From positions 13,388 through 77,387 of the forward strand of contig DCJS01000033.1 of the NCBI GenBank assembly GCA_002319955.1: a stretch of DNA of 64,000 nt, read 5' to 3'. Of this stretch, positions 44,069-52,484 are shown piece by piece (the first letter of the stretch is position 1; each line of letters starts with the position of its first letter). The notes beneath the pieces were generated by a model. It searched no databases. It saw nothing but the letters and a program-made list of their open reading frames with translations, and was not told the origin of the DNA. This stretch comes from Flavobacteriales bacterium UBA1694. GTDB taxonomy: Bacteria > Bacteroidota > Bacteroidia > Flavobacteriales > Weeksellaceae. Made by a program: the position numbers and the translations under genes.

Positions 44069-44563
44069 ATGAATGCAATTCGATACATCGTGCTTAGTGC
44101 TGTGCTTCTCTGCGTAAGTTGTCGTGGAGACAGTGAGCAGGATGTCCCGGGCATGGATCAGGTGCTTAGAATCTATATTCAAGATGCTCAGGGAGTAGAT
44201 TTGTTAGACCCCGATGAGGAATTGGCACTATTCCAAGTGACACTTGTGGATTTCGATGCAAGTACAGCAAATCTGCCAGTGCAAGCCTCAAAAAAAGAAG
44301 ACAGTCTCCAAGGCTATTATTTAGAATATATTGCCGGAGCTGAGCGCACATTAGATTCCGAGACCGGTCCAGAGAGACATTATTATTCTAACATGGGCAT
44401 CCAACTTAGAGAAACGGCCCAGGGAGAGATTGATCAAGATACACTACGCTTAGAGTATAAGTTCACACCCCAGCTTTTTTCACTGGAACGGGTGTTTTTA
44501 AATGAAAACTTGGCTTTTACGCGAGTCGAAGGAAAGATTAATTCTGTGATTATCAAGAAGTAA
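44069..44563 (+). CDS. Hypothetical lipoprotein
   Basis: I do not recognise the family. The 164-residue product has a lipoprotein signal ending LLCVSC (C18) and an acidic, mostly beta-predicted mature domain (VLRIYIQDAQGVDLLDPDEE; YLEYIAGAERTLDSETGPERHYYSN). The phrase DAQGVDLLDP is reminiscent of Bacteroidota surface lipoproteins with an immunoglobulin-like fold, but this is weak. Preceded by a -7 element 4 bases from its ATG and followed by serS on the same strand. Confidence 0.7.
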   Translation: MNAIRYIVLSAVLLCVSCRGDSEQDVPGMDQVLRIYIQDAQGVDLLDPDEELALFQVTLVDFDASTANLPVQASKKEDSLQGYYLEYIAGAERTLDSETGPERHYYSNMGIQLRETAQGEIDQDTLRLEYKFTPQLFSLERVFLNENLAFTRVEGKINSVIIKK

Positions 44564-44604
44564 GCTATTATAAACAGTCGCAATAACATTATTACACCAT
44601 ACAG

Positions 44605-45876
44605 ATGCTACAAATTAATTTTATTAAAGAAAATAGAGAACGCGTCCTAGAAGGCCTACAGAAGAGAGGATTTAAACAACTGGATCTGATTGATTTAGTT
44701 GTAAGTCTTGACGATAAACGAAAATCTGTTCAATTTGAATTGGATGAAACCTTGGCGCAAAGTAGACGCATCTCAAATGAAATAGCCCAATTCGTGAAGG
44801 AGGGGAAAATGGATCAGGTTCAGGCGGCGAAAGAAAAGACGAGCACCTACAAGGAAAGCAGTCAAAATCTAAAGCGTGATTTAGAATCGATTGAACAAGA
44901 TTTACTCGATGGATTATATCTAATTCCAAATATCCCTAGTGCTCAAGTGAAAGCAGGACTTACGCCTGAAGATAATGAGCTTATTTTTCAAAGTTCTGAA
45001 GTCGCTCCCATGGCATCAGGAGCTTTGCCTCACTGGGAACTTGCGAAAAAATACAATCTAATCGATTTTGAATTGGGTGTGAAAGTGGCTGGGGCAGGAT
45101 TCCCAGTATACTTCGGGCAAGGGGCAAGGCTTCAACGCGCCTTAGTTCAGTACTTTCTTGATAAGAATGTCGAGGGTGGCTATTTAGAAGTAAACCCGCC
45201 GCATGTCGTAAACGAAGCCTCAGGCTATGGAACAGGGCAGCTTCCTGATAAGGAAGGTCAGATGTATTATATCGCAGAAGACGACTTGTATCTTATTCCT
45301 ACGGCTGAAGTTTCGGTCACCAATCTATACCGTGATGTGATTCTTGAGGAAAAACAATTGCCAATTAGAAATACCGCTTTTTCCCAATGCTATCGTCGTG
45401 AAGCCGGGAGTTATGGCGCGCATGTACGAGGTTTGAATCGTCTTCATCAATTTGAAAAGGTTGAACTTGTAAGACTCGAGCATCCTGACAATTCGTATGA
45501 GGCCCTAGAAGGCATGGTAGAGCACGTGAAGTCTATTCTGGAAGACCTAGAGCTTCCTTACCGTATCCTAAGACTTTGTGGAGGTGATATGGGATTCACC
45601 TCAGCCATGACCTACGATTTTGAAGTGTGGAGTGCTGCACAGGAAAAATGGTTAGAAGTTAGTTCTGTTTCTAATTTTGAAACATTTCAGGCCAACCGTC
45701 TTAAATGCCGTTTCAAATCAGGTGACTCAAAACCGCAATTAGTCCATACACTGAATGGCTCTGCCATGGCCCTACCTCGGATTATGGCAGCTTTACTAGA
45801 GAATAATCAGATTGAGGGTGGCATCCGTATTCCGGCAAAAATTGCTGAGTATTGCCGTTTTGATAAAATTCAATAA
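44605..45876 (+). CDS. serS: Seryl-tRNA synthetase
   Basis: Class IIa aminoacyl-tRNA synthetase of 423 residues. N-terminal coiled-coil tRNA-binding arm (about 30-105, with DLVVSLDDKRKSVQFELDE), then the catalytic core: motif 2 around FSQCYRREAGSYGAHVRGL and HQFEKVELV, and motif 3 GGIRIPAKIAEYCRFD near the end, with ALPRIMAALLENNQ. Full length. Followed by a strong terminator. Confidence 0.96.
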   Translation: MLQINFIKENRERVLEGLQKRGFKQLDLIDLVVSLDDKRKSVQFELDETLAQSRRISNEIAQFVKEGKMDQVQAAKEKTSTYKESSQNLKRDLESIEQDLLDGLYLIPNIPSAQVKAGLTPEDNELIFQSSEVAPMASGALPHWELAKKYNLIDFELGVKVAGAGFPVYFGQGARLQRALVQYFLDKNVEGGYLEVNPPHVVNEASGYGTGQLPDKEGQMYYIAEDDLYLIPTAEVSVTNLYRDVILEEKQLPIRNTAFSQCYRREAGSYGAHVRGLNRLHQFEKVELVRLEHPDNSYEALEGMVEHVKSILEDLELPYRILRLCGGDMGFTSAMTYDFEVWSAAQEKWLEVSSVSNFETFQANRLKCRFKSGDSKPQLVHTLNGSAMALPRIMAALLENNQIEGGIRIPAKIAEYCRFDKIQ

Positions 45877-45910
45877 TAGAGGGCCCAAAAAGTCTGAAAC
45901 AAAATAATGT

Positions 45911-45944
45911 AACCGTCTCAAGTTTTAATTTGAGACGGTTTTTT
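45911..45944 (+). terminator. Rho-independent terminator after serS
   Basis: AACCGTCTCAA / TTGAGACGGTT, 11-bp perfect stem, 8-base loop, followed by TTTT. The remaining roughly 110 bases before the cbb3 cluster show nothing recognisable. Confidence 0.88.
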
Positions 45945-46056
45945 GTTGCTTTGAGACCAAGCCAGTAAGGAAGTCTTGAGCTTATTTTAGGGGTTGCAAT
46001 TGACTAATCGAATTCAGATACTTTAAATAGTGCTGGCCCAATTGTTTGAGCTCGTC

Positions 46057-46800
46057 TTAGTGGCAGGTAGAATGGTCTCCCTCATGGTGCATGGAGGAGT
46101 TGTTGTGTTCGACCTGTAGAGCTTGTTTAGGTGGGGAGAGATAAGGTATCCCTAGTTCGAGTCCCCGAATGATGAATAAGGAGCCAATCAGCAGCATGAG
46201 TACCGGCACAAGGCGTAAAACCTTCAAGCGAAACGCTTGGGTCATGATCCCCCCTGCAAAGACAACAGCAAACATAAAGGGAAATGTTCCAAGGCCAAAC
46301 ACGAGCATAAAAGTGGCACTTTGCCAGATTCCACCGGCCGCTAGTGATGCAGTAAGGGCCATATAGACCATGCCGCAAGGCAGAAGACCGTTGAGCAGGC
46401 CTGTTAGAAAGCGAGACTTATAATCTGAACGTTGTAGTAGGGATCCGAGGGCTATTTTTACTTTGAGCAGGCCTTTATTTAAAAAGGGGATTTTACTTGC
46501 GAAATCTTTACCACCAAAGGAAAATAGAGCCATTAGAATCAGTAAAATACCCACGCCTATGGTGAGGTATTTTTGAATCCCAGCCACTTGAAATCCCTGA
46601 CCGATTAAGCCTAGAAATGCCCCGAGTATACTGTAGGTGACAATCCGACCTAAATTATAGGTTATATTTTGAATCTGAAAATTAAGTGCTTGGTTTTTGG
46701 TCAAACCCATGGATAGGGCGATTGGGCCGCACATGCCGATGCAGTGAAAGCCTGAAGCAAAACCAAGACCTAACGCCGTCAAAATCAGTGCTATTTCCAT
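46057..46800 (-). CDS. SafE/TauE-like (COG2836) membrane protein of the cbb3 cluster
   Basis: Integral membrane protein of 247 residues, six predicted helices, with the metal-handling motif HCIGMCGP at 19-26 and LPCGMVYMAL in the middle, typical of the sulfite-exporter-like proteins that close ccoGHIS clusters. A His/Cys-rich C-terminal tail (VEHNNSSMHHEGDHSTCH) points to copper or another metal. Probable role: copper supply or maturation of cbb3 oxidase. Overlaps the ccoH start by 10 bases and is the last gene of the cluster. Confidence 0.85.
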   Translation of the reverse strand: MEIALILTALGLGFASGFHCIGMCGPIALSMGLTKNQALNFQIQNITYNLGRIVTYSILGAFLGLIGQGFQVAGIQKYLTIGVGILLILMALFSFGGKDFASKIPFLNKGLLKVKIALGSLLQRSDYKSRFLTGLLNGLLPCGMVYMALTASLAAGGIWQSATFMLVFGLGTFPFMFAVVFAGGIMTQAFRLKVLRLVPVLMLLIGSLFIIRGLELGIPYLSPPKQALQVEHNNSSMHHEGDHSTCH

Positions 46801-47246
46801 AGAATATCATAGTCCATTTGGTAGGGCACTTGCTTAGAGTTCCACGCTATTTTCAAGGTATATGAGCCTGGAAAAAGGATTTGTTTTGGGATGTGGATCC
46901 GTCGTCCATTTTCAAATTGAAGTGGTTTCTCTACATCTAAATTCGCATCATCTGTTCTAAAGAGGTGAAAGGTGACTTTATTTTGATCGACGATGATTGC
47001 TTGCGGGAATTGAAGTGTGATGCCTTGGGTTGTTTGTGAATAAATCGGTTTCTCTGGGAGCTTGTCGGCATTGTTTTTCGCATCAATAACTTCTTGGTAG
47101 CGAAGTTCATCCCCATAATAATCTGAAGATACCATTTCGGCATTTTGCCAGCCTCTACCGTAAATAAAGATGAGCGATAAAATGAACAGCATAAAGGCGC
47201 CTAATGCGACGACGACTCCGTGTCCCCAAGTAAAGTTCTTTAACAT
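46791..47246 (-). CDS. ccoH: cbb3 oxidase assembly protein CcoH/FixH
   Basis: Assembly factor of 151 residues with one N-terminal membrane helix (VVVALGAFMLFILSLIFIYG) and a periplasmic FixH beta domain (YYGDELRYQEVIDAKNNADK, then FPGSYTLKIAW). In other bacteria CcoH stabilises the CcoNOQP complex. Located between ccoG and the SafE-like gene and overlapping the latter by 10 bases. Confidence 0.9.
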   Translation of the reverse strand: MLKNFTWGHGVVVALGAFMLFILSLIFIYGRGWQNAEMVSSDYYGDELRYQEVIDAKNNADKLPEKPIYSQTTQGITLQFPQAIIVDQNKVTFHLFRTDDANLDVEKPLQFENGRRIHIPKQILFPGSYTLKIAWNSKQVPYQMDYDILWK

Positions 47247-47255
47247 AATAATGAA

Positions 47256-48707
47256 TTAAAATTGTATTTTGAATGGTCCTTCAAAATAGGTTTCAAACGA
47301 GTCAAGTAGCTCGCCCTTTTGGTTATAGACCCCAATGGTAACATTTTGTTTTGATAAGTGGATGTTCTTTTCTGGGAAACTTACATTCACTGTGCCTTTG
47401 GTAATCTCATTTTTCTTTAAGATAATTTTGTTCGTATTACTGAATGTGATTGTCCCTTCTTTTGGTTCCATGATTTTAATAGTCACCAGTTGGTCCTTGT
47501 CTGATTTATTTAGGAAGGTGTAGTTGTAAATGTTAGATATTTTTCCATCTCTTAAAAAGAAGGTCGAACCTGCAGGTTTAATGAATTTTGCCTCCATCGA
47601 ACCACGGTTATTAAGGAGAAAGCCAAGAAATCCAAATAGAAGTACTAAGACCACAGTGTAGGCCTTCATCTTTAAGGTGAATTTGAATGGCAGTTCTTTT
47701 TCAATTTCGTCCTCTGTGGCGTAGCGGATTAAGCCCTTAGGAAGCCCAACTTTAACCATTACTTCATCACAGGCATCGATACAAGCTGTACAATTTACAC
47801 ATTCTAGCTGTTGTCCATTACGAATGTCGATTCCTGTTGGACAGACCACCACGCATTGGTTACAGTCGATACAATCTCCTTTCCCCTCAGCTTTTCGGTC
47901 TTCGCCATTTCTCCATTTCGAGCGGTTTTCACCGCGTTTGAAATCGTAATAGACGTTGATGGTCTGCTTGTCGATTAGCACTCCTTGAAGCCTCCCGTAT
48001 GGACAGACTAGGGTGCAGACTTGCTCGCGCAGCCACGCAAATACAAAATAAAAGGCGATCGTGAATAAAACCATCACGATAAAATTTGTCGGGTATGCTG
48101 ATGGTCCCTCCTTCATAATATGAACAACGCGCTCGTAGCCTACGATGTACATGAACATGACATGCGTGATGACAAGTGAGATGATTATAAAAATAGTCCA
48201 TTTAAGCCCCCGTTTCGTTATTTTCTCGGTATTCCAAGGCTGGTTGTCGAGCCGTATTTGTTTGTTTCGGTCCCCTTCAATAGCATACTCTACCTTTCTG
48301 AAAATCATTTCCATGAAGATCGTTTGAGGGCATATCCAACCACAAAATATCCGGCCAAAAACAACTGTAAATAAAATGATGAATACGATTGAAGCTATAG
48401 CCCCAATCGCAAGTATGAAAAAGTCTTGAGGGTAGAACGGTTGCCCCGCAATGTAGAATTCACGATCTAAAACATTAAGCAATAAGATGGGGTTGCCATT
48501 AATCGTCAAAAATGGAATAGCAAAGAATATGGCCAATAATATAAGACTGACTAGAAGACGGTAATTCGTATAGCGCCCTTTGGGCTTACGTGGATAGACC
48601 CACTTACGTTTACCGGTATGGTCCATGGTATTTACAGAGTCTCGGAAGGTTTCAGGGTCTATTACTTGGCCTTGCCCGCCGCGGAAGATATTTTCTTGAT
48701 CTTGCAT
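47256..48707 (-). CDS. ccoG: cbb3 oxidase accessory ferredoxin protein CcoG
   Basis: Membrane-bound polyferredoxin of 483 residues; in other bacteria it reduces Cu(II) for delivery to cbb3 oxidase. Five membrane helices, the CGWICPQTIFMEM motif in the membrane part, two ferredoxin-type motifs (CIDCNQCVVVCP and CVNCTACIDACDEVM), and a C-terminal Ig-like periplasmic domain (about 375-483). Begins a second transcriptional segment of the cluster after a strong hairpin that follows ccoP. Confidence 0.93.
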   Translation of the reverse strand: MQDQENIFRGGQGQVIDPETFRDSVNTMDHTGKRKWVYPRKPKGRYTNYRLLVSLILLAIFFAIPFLTINGNPILLLNVLDREFYIAGQPFYPQDFFILAIGAIASIVFIILFTVVFGRIFCGWICPQTIFMEMIFRKVEYAIEGDRNKQIRLDNQPWNTEKITKRGLKWTIFIIISLVITHVMFMYIVGYERVVHIMKEGPSAYPTNFIVMVLFTIAFYFVFAWLREQVCTLVCPYGRLQGVLIDKQTINVYYDFKRGENRSKWRNGEDRKAEGKGDCIDCNQCVVVCPTGIDIRNGQQLECVNCTACIDACDEVMVKVGLPKGLIRYATEDEIEKELPFKFTLKMKAYTVVLVLLFGFLGFLLNNRGSMEAKFIKPAGSTFFLRDGKISNIYNYTFLNKSDKDQLVTIKIMEPKEGTITFSNTNKIILKKNEITKGTVNVSFPEKNIHLSKQNVTIGVYNQKGELLDSFETYFEGPFKIQF

Positions 48708-48729
48708 AGGTCTAATCTATAAATTTAAA

Positions 48730-48775
48730 AAAGAACATAGTTTACTACTAGGTGGCGTAGTAAACTATGTTCTTT
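48730..48775 (-). terminator. 19-bp hairpin with T tract between ccoP and ccoG
   Basis: AAAGAACATAGTTTACTAC / GTAGTAAACTATGTTCTTT, a perfect 19-bp stem with an 8-base loop. On the minus strand the stem is followed by a run of T (complement of 48724-48735), so it is a strong terminator or attenuator separating the structural genes ccoS-ccoP from the assembly genes ccoG-ccoH-safE. Confidence 0.88.
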
Positions 48776-48793
48776 AAAAGAATTCAATATGAT

Positions 48794-49672
48794 TTATTGT
48801 TGCCAATTCGCCTCTGTTCCCTGAGGAGCAGCGCCACCTTCAGAGACGGTAATCGGTTTTTGTTCTTGGTTTATGTGATAAATATATGAGGATACTTTTT
48901 CTATATCGTTTCCGGTTAGTTGGCCTGTCCCTCCGAAGGCAACCATCGTCGGATTATTCGGTGAACCATTCCAAACGATATGAAAAATATTTTTGAATAG
49001 CGTCTGTTCAGGTTGGTTAATCCAGTGATTATCAGTTAAGTTTGGCCCGATGCCTCCTTTTCCTCCATCCATATGGCAAGAAACGCAACTTGTTTTGAAA
49101 ATTTCTTCTCCTTCAGCCACATAGTCAGCATTGTAAAGTGCGGATTCTTGGGTTGCTTGCGGTGCAGTTTTTAAATAGTCCTCAACTGAAGCAATCTGAG
49201 CTTTGTATTCCTCGTCGTATTCTTTGATTGGGTCCGCAAAATCAGTGAAAAAGAACGCAAGCATGTAGACAATACAATAAGTAACTCCGAACCAAAATAG
49301 TCCTAGCCACCATCTTGGTAGTTGGTTATCAAGTTCCATAATACCATCAAACCCATGGTCAATAAGGATGTCTTTTTCTTCCTTAGCCGATTGCTTAGCA
49401 AATGCCGACTTCCATAGGGTCTTAAAATAAGGCTTCTTCCTATTTTCGAGATACTCCGCTTTCGCTTCTTTTGTTAAGTCTTTGTAAATGTTATTCTCAA
49501 TTAAATCTCCTAGAGCATTGTGTATTAGTGCAAGGATTACACTGATCACAACGGTTCCCCAAAAGTACGGTGAAGATAGAAAAGAGGTGCTTTGTACAAA
49601 CATATAGTAGAGCACAAAGAGTATAGCAAGAATAACGGCTATAATTAGAATAACGGGGGTTCTTTGTTTCAT
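48794..49672 (-). CDS. ccoP: cbb3 oxidase cytochrome c subunit CcoP (single heme)
   Basis: Cytochrome c subunit of 292 residues. Two N-terminal membrane segments, a central cytoplasmic stretch with YLENRKKPYFKTLW, a further membrane helix (WWLGLFWFGVTYCIVYMLAF) and one C-terminal cytochrome c domain with CVSCH. Proteobacterial CcoP usually carries two heme motifs; the single one is the common Bacteroidota form. Follows ccoQ on the same strand by 12 bases. Confidence 0.92.
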   Translation of the reverse strand: MKQRTPVILIIAVILAILFVLYYMFVQSTSFLSSPYFWGTVVISVILALIHNALGDLIENNIYKDLTKEAKAEYLENRKKPYFKTLWKSAFAKQSAKEEKDILIDHGFDGIMELDNQLPRWWLGLFWFGVTYCIVYMLAFFFTDFADPIKEYDEEYKAQIASVEDYLKTAPQATQESALYNADYVAEGEEIFKTSCVSCHMDGGKGGIGPNLTDNHWINQPEQTLFKNIFHIVWNGSPNNPTMVAFGGTGQLTGNDIEKVSSYIYHINQEQKPITVSEGGAAPQGTEANWQQ

Positions 49673-49684
49673 AACAATTAATTT

Positions 49685-49876
49685 TTATAAATTAAAGGGT
49701 TGGTCATCGTCTTCCAGCGGCGAATGTGCCTGTTTGTCGTAATGTTTTTTAGAACGACTGAAAACGTACAGAATCAATCCTACAAAAAACATCAAAAATA
49801 GAAGCAAGGCGAGAGTTTGGTAAAACCCTGTATATTGCTCGCTAGAGACGATATCTTTAAGATTTTGTGGGATCAT
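49685..49876 (-). CDS. ccoQ: cbb3 oxidase small subunit CcoQ
   Basis: A 63-residue single-helix membrane protein (FYQTLALLLFLMFFVGLILYVF) with the typical CcoQ tail SRSKKHYDKQAHSPLEDD. Sits between ccoNO and ccoP, where CcoQ is expected. Stabilises the assembled oxidase in other bacteria. Confidence 0.88.
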   Translation of the reverse strand: MIPQNLKDIVSSEQYTGFYQTLALLLFLMFFVGLILYVFSRSKKHYDKQAHSPLEDDDQPFNL

Positions 49877-49898
49877 GATTTTTACTACTTAAATTAAA

Positions 49899-52154
49899 CT
49901 AGTTATTACTTGCAGTTTGTACTTGCGTGGTCTTAATGTCTGTTCCTAAACGCTGTAGGTAGGCGATTAGCGCTACAATTTCTTTTTTCTCAAGTTCTCC
50001 TTCCGGTCTTGTTGCATAGGCTGCCTTTAAGTCGGCCGCTTCGCTGAATATCTGACTAACGATGTGTTTCGCTTGGTTATCTACCCAGGCATCAGCGGTG
50101 TCAATCTGTGCCGTTGTATAGGGAACATCGAAAACATCTTTCATAAGAGTTAACTTATTTATTGTTTGCGAGCGGTCTAAGTCATTTGCAATTAACCAAG
50201 GGTATCTAGGCATGATGGAACCAGCAGAGGTAGATCTTGGGTTGTACATATGTTTGTAATGCCAAGAGCTTGGGTTTTTCCCACCTTGACGGTGTAAGTC
50301 TGGTCCTGTACGTTTCGATCCCCATAAGAATGGACGGTCATAAACAAATTCTCCTGCTTTGGAATACTGTCCATTTTTTCCATTGAATCGAACCACTTCG
50401 TCACGGAAAGGTCTAATCATTTGCGAGTGACATGAATTACAGCCTTCACGGATATAAAGGTCTCGTCCTTCCAATTCAAGTGGACTATACGGTTTTACTG
50501 CGGAAATCGTCGGAACGTTTTCTTTCACAGTTAGCGTTGGGATAATTTGGACAGCCCCGCCGATGGCGACCGCTACAAAAGATAAGACCGTTAGGTAAAC
50601 GGGCATTCTTTCTAACCAAAGGTGAGCCCCTTCGCCTTGTTTTCTTTCTTTACCAATGTTTGCTAGAGCTGGTGCTTCTGCAGGGACATTCTTTTGGAAT
50701 GAACCTTTTCTAACAGTTGCCCAAATGTTAACCACCATTAGGAATGCTCCTGAGATGTAGAGGGTACCTCCAACAAATCGCATAATGTAATAAGGGATAA
50801 TTGCGGTTACAGTATCAAGCCAGTTTTTCCATAGCAGAGTTCCGTCTGGATTAAATTGTTTCCACATAAGGCCTTGAGTAAATCCAGCAATATACAGAGG
50901 GACGGCGTAGAAAATAATTCCTAAGGTTCCCAGCCAGAAATGCCAGTTTGCCAATTTTGTAGACCATAATTTTGTTCTCCAAATAATTGGGACAATAAAG
51001 TAGATCATACCAAAGGTCATAAAGCCGTTCCATCCTAGTGCACCTAAGTGAACGTGGCCAATAACCCAGTCAGTAAAGTGACCGATTTTATTTAAGGTTT
51101 TGGTCGCCAAGATTGGTCCTTCAAAAGTCGCCATCCCGTAGCACGTAATTGCGACGACAAAGAATTTTAGAATTGGGTCTTCACGCACTTTGTCCCATGC
51201 GCCTCGAAGTGTAAGTAATCCATTAAGCATACCCCCCCACGACGGCGCGATAAGCATGATGGAAAACCCAGTTGCAAGTGCTTGCGCCCATGCAGGAAGT
51301 GCGGTGTATTGAAGGTGGTGAGGTCCCGCCCAGATGTAAACGAAAATCAGCGACCAAAAGTGAATGATCGATAATTTATAAGAGAAAACGGGTCGGTTAG
51401 CAGCCTTTGGTAAAAAGTAGTACATCAAACCTAATACCGGCGTGGTTAAAATAAAGGCAACGGCATTGTGTCCGTACCACCACTGCACTAAGGCATCCTT
51501 AACACCAGCGTAGGCTGAGTAGGATTTCCACATGGTAAGTGGAACTTCTAAATTATTGAATATGTGAAGCATGGCTACAGCCACCCACGTTCCTAAGTAA
51601 AACCAAATCGCAACATAAAGGTGACGCACTCTTCTGCGTGCAATGGTACCAAACATGTTGAGACCGAATAATACCCAAGAAATTGTAATTAGAATATCGA
51701 TTGGCCACTCGTGTTCTGCGTATTCTTTTGAGGTATTAATTCCCATAAAGAAAGTAATAACCGAAGCCACAATCATAATTTGCCAAGTCCAGAAGTGTGC
51801 CCAGGAAACGAAGTCACTGAACATTCTAGCCTTTAGCAGCCTTTGCATTGAATAATACGCTCCAGCAAACACACCGTTACAAACGAATGCGAATATTACA
51901 AGAGAGGTGTGGATCATTCTAATTCTTCCGAATCCGAATGCACCATTAGAATTAATTAAGCCTTCAATATTACCCGCCGCGAGACTTTTGATCGTCGGGT
52001 CGTCGGTTCCTAAGAAAAATTCTGGGAGCTCGGGGTAGAATAGCATTAATGCAGCGGTAAGACCAAACGTGAATCCTATGACACCAAATGCAATGGTGGC
52101 GTAAAGGAATGCGCGGACTATGCTGTTGTCATAACTAAACTTCTGTGTTTCCAT
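49899..52154 (-). CDS. ccoNO: cbb3 oxidase catalytic subunit CcoN fused to CcoO
   Basis: Fusion of 751 residues that joins the heme-copper catalytic subunit and the monoheme subunit, the Bacteroidota arrangement. The CcoN part (about 1-480) has 12 or more helices with heme/CuB histidines in GRIRMIHTSL, YGHNAVAFIL, YIWAGPHHLQYTALP and WVIGHVHLGALGW. The CcoO part begins near residue 560 (LEGRDLYIREGCNSCHSQMI), with the heme c motif CNSCH and GPDLHRQGGK. Reduces oxygen to water at the end of the respiratory chain with high affinity. Follows ccoS by 4 bases. Confidence 0.95.
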   Translation of the reverse strand: METQKFSYDNSIVRAFLYATIAFGVIGFTFGLTAALMLFYPELPEFFLGTDDPTIKSLAAGNIEGLINSNGAFGFGRIRMIHTSLVIFAFVCNGVFAGAYYSMQRLLKARMFSDFVSWAHFWTWQIMIVASVITFFMGINTSKEYAEHEWPIDILITISWVLFGLNMFGTIARRRVRHLYVAIWFYLGTWVAVAMLHIFNNLEVPLTMWKSYSAYAGVKDALVQWWYGHNAVAFILTTPVLGLMYYFLPKAANRPVFSYKLSIIHFWSLIFVYIWAGPHHLQYTALPAWAQALATGFSIMLIAPSWGGMLNGLLTLRGAWDKVREDPILKFFVVAITCYGMATFEGPILATKTLNKIGHFTDWVIGHVHLGALGWNGFMTFGMIYFIVPIIWRTKLWSTKLANWHFWLGTLGIIFYAVPLYIAGFTQGLMWKQFNPDGTLLWKNWLDTVTAIIPYYIMRFVGGTLYISGAFLMVVNIWATVRKGSFQKNVPAEAPALANIGKERKQGEGAHLWLERMPVYLTVLSFVAVAIGGAVQIIPTLTVKENVPTISAVKPYSPLELEGRDLYIREGCNSCHSQMIRPFRDEVVRFNGKNGQYSKAGEFVYDRPFLWGSKRTGPDLHRQGGKNPSSWHYKHMYNPRSTSAGSIMPRYPWLIANDLDRSQTINKLTLMKDVFDVPYTTAQIDTADAWVDNQAKHIVSQIFSEAADLKAAYATRPEGELEKKEIVALIAYLQRLGTDIKTTQVQTASNN

Positions 52155-52158
52155 ATAA

Positions 52159-52365
52159 TTAATTACTTTTTACGTCGGTTGGTTGCGTGTTACTATCGGG
52201 AGTTTCATCTACTGTTTCCTCCTTTATTTCGTCATCAAAGAGCATCCTAACAGCGGGGGATTCGTCGTCCTCAAACTGGCCTCGTTTGGCGTTGTATATG
52301 AAGATTAACAAAAAAACCACTGCCAAAGATACACTGCAAATGATCATCAAATAGAGTATATCCAT
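52159..52365 (-). CDS. ccoS: cbb3 oxidase maturation protein CcoS
   Basis: A 68-residue protein with one N-terminal membrane helix (LYLMIICSVSLAVVFLLIFI) followed by the family hallmark YNAKRGQFEDDESPAVRMLF. In other bacteria CcoS is needed for insertion of heme b/CuB into the catalytic subunit. First gene of the ccoS-ccoNO-ccoQ-ccoP transcript; upstream lie two -7 elements and a Crp/Fnr-type box. Confidence 0.93.
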   Translation of the reverse strand: MDILYLMIICSVSLAVVFLLIFIYNAKRGQFEDDESPAVRMLFDDEIKEETVDETPDSNTQPTDVKSN

Positions 52366-52372
52366 TGCTTGG

Positions 52373-52380
52373 CAAATTTA
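52373..52380 (-). promoter_or_regulatory. Proximal -7 element of the ccoS operon
   Basis: TAAATTTG on the minus strand, exact match, 7 bases before the ccoS ATG; a transcript from here would be leaderless or nearly so. Confidence 0.45.
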
Positions 52381-52395
52381 ATTTTTTAGGATCGT

Positions 52396-52403
52396 CAAAT
52401 TTA
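52396..52403 (-). promoter_or_regulatory. Distal -7 element of the ccoS operon
   Basis: A second exact TAAATTTG on the minus strand, 30 bases before the ccoS ATG and 10 bases from the Crp/Fnr-type box. Confidence 0.45.
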
Positions 52404-52413
52404 TGGAAAAATA

Positions 52414-52427
52414 TTGATAAAAGTCAT
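52414..52427 (-). promoter_or_regulatory. Crp/Fnr-type box upstream of ccoS
   Basis: TTGATAAAAGTCAT: half-sites TTGAT and GTCAT (reverse complement ATGAC) around four bases, close to the Fnr consensus TTGAT-N4-ATCAA. It differs at only 2 of 14 positions from a box at the promoter of the adjacent crp/fnr gene. Expected to activate the cbb3 operon under low oxygen or another signal sensed by that regulator. Confidence 0.6.
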
Positions 52428-52484
52428 TTACTGTTAATTTTAGTTAATTTAAAACACTTCTAAATAGTAACCGAGCAAATGGGC

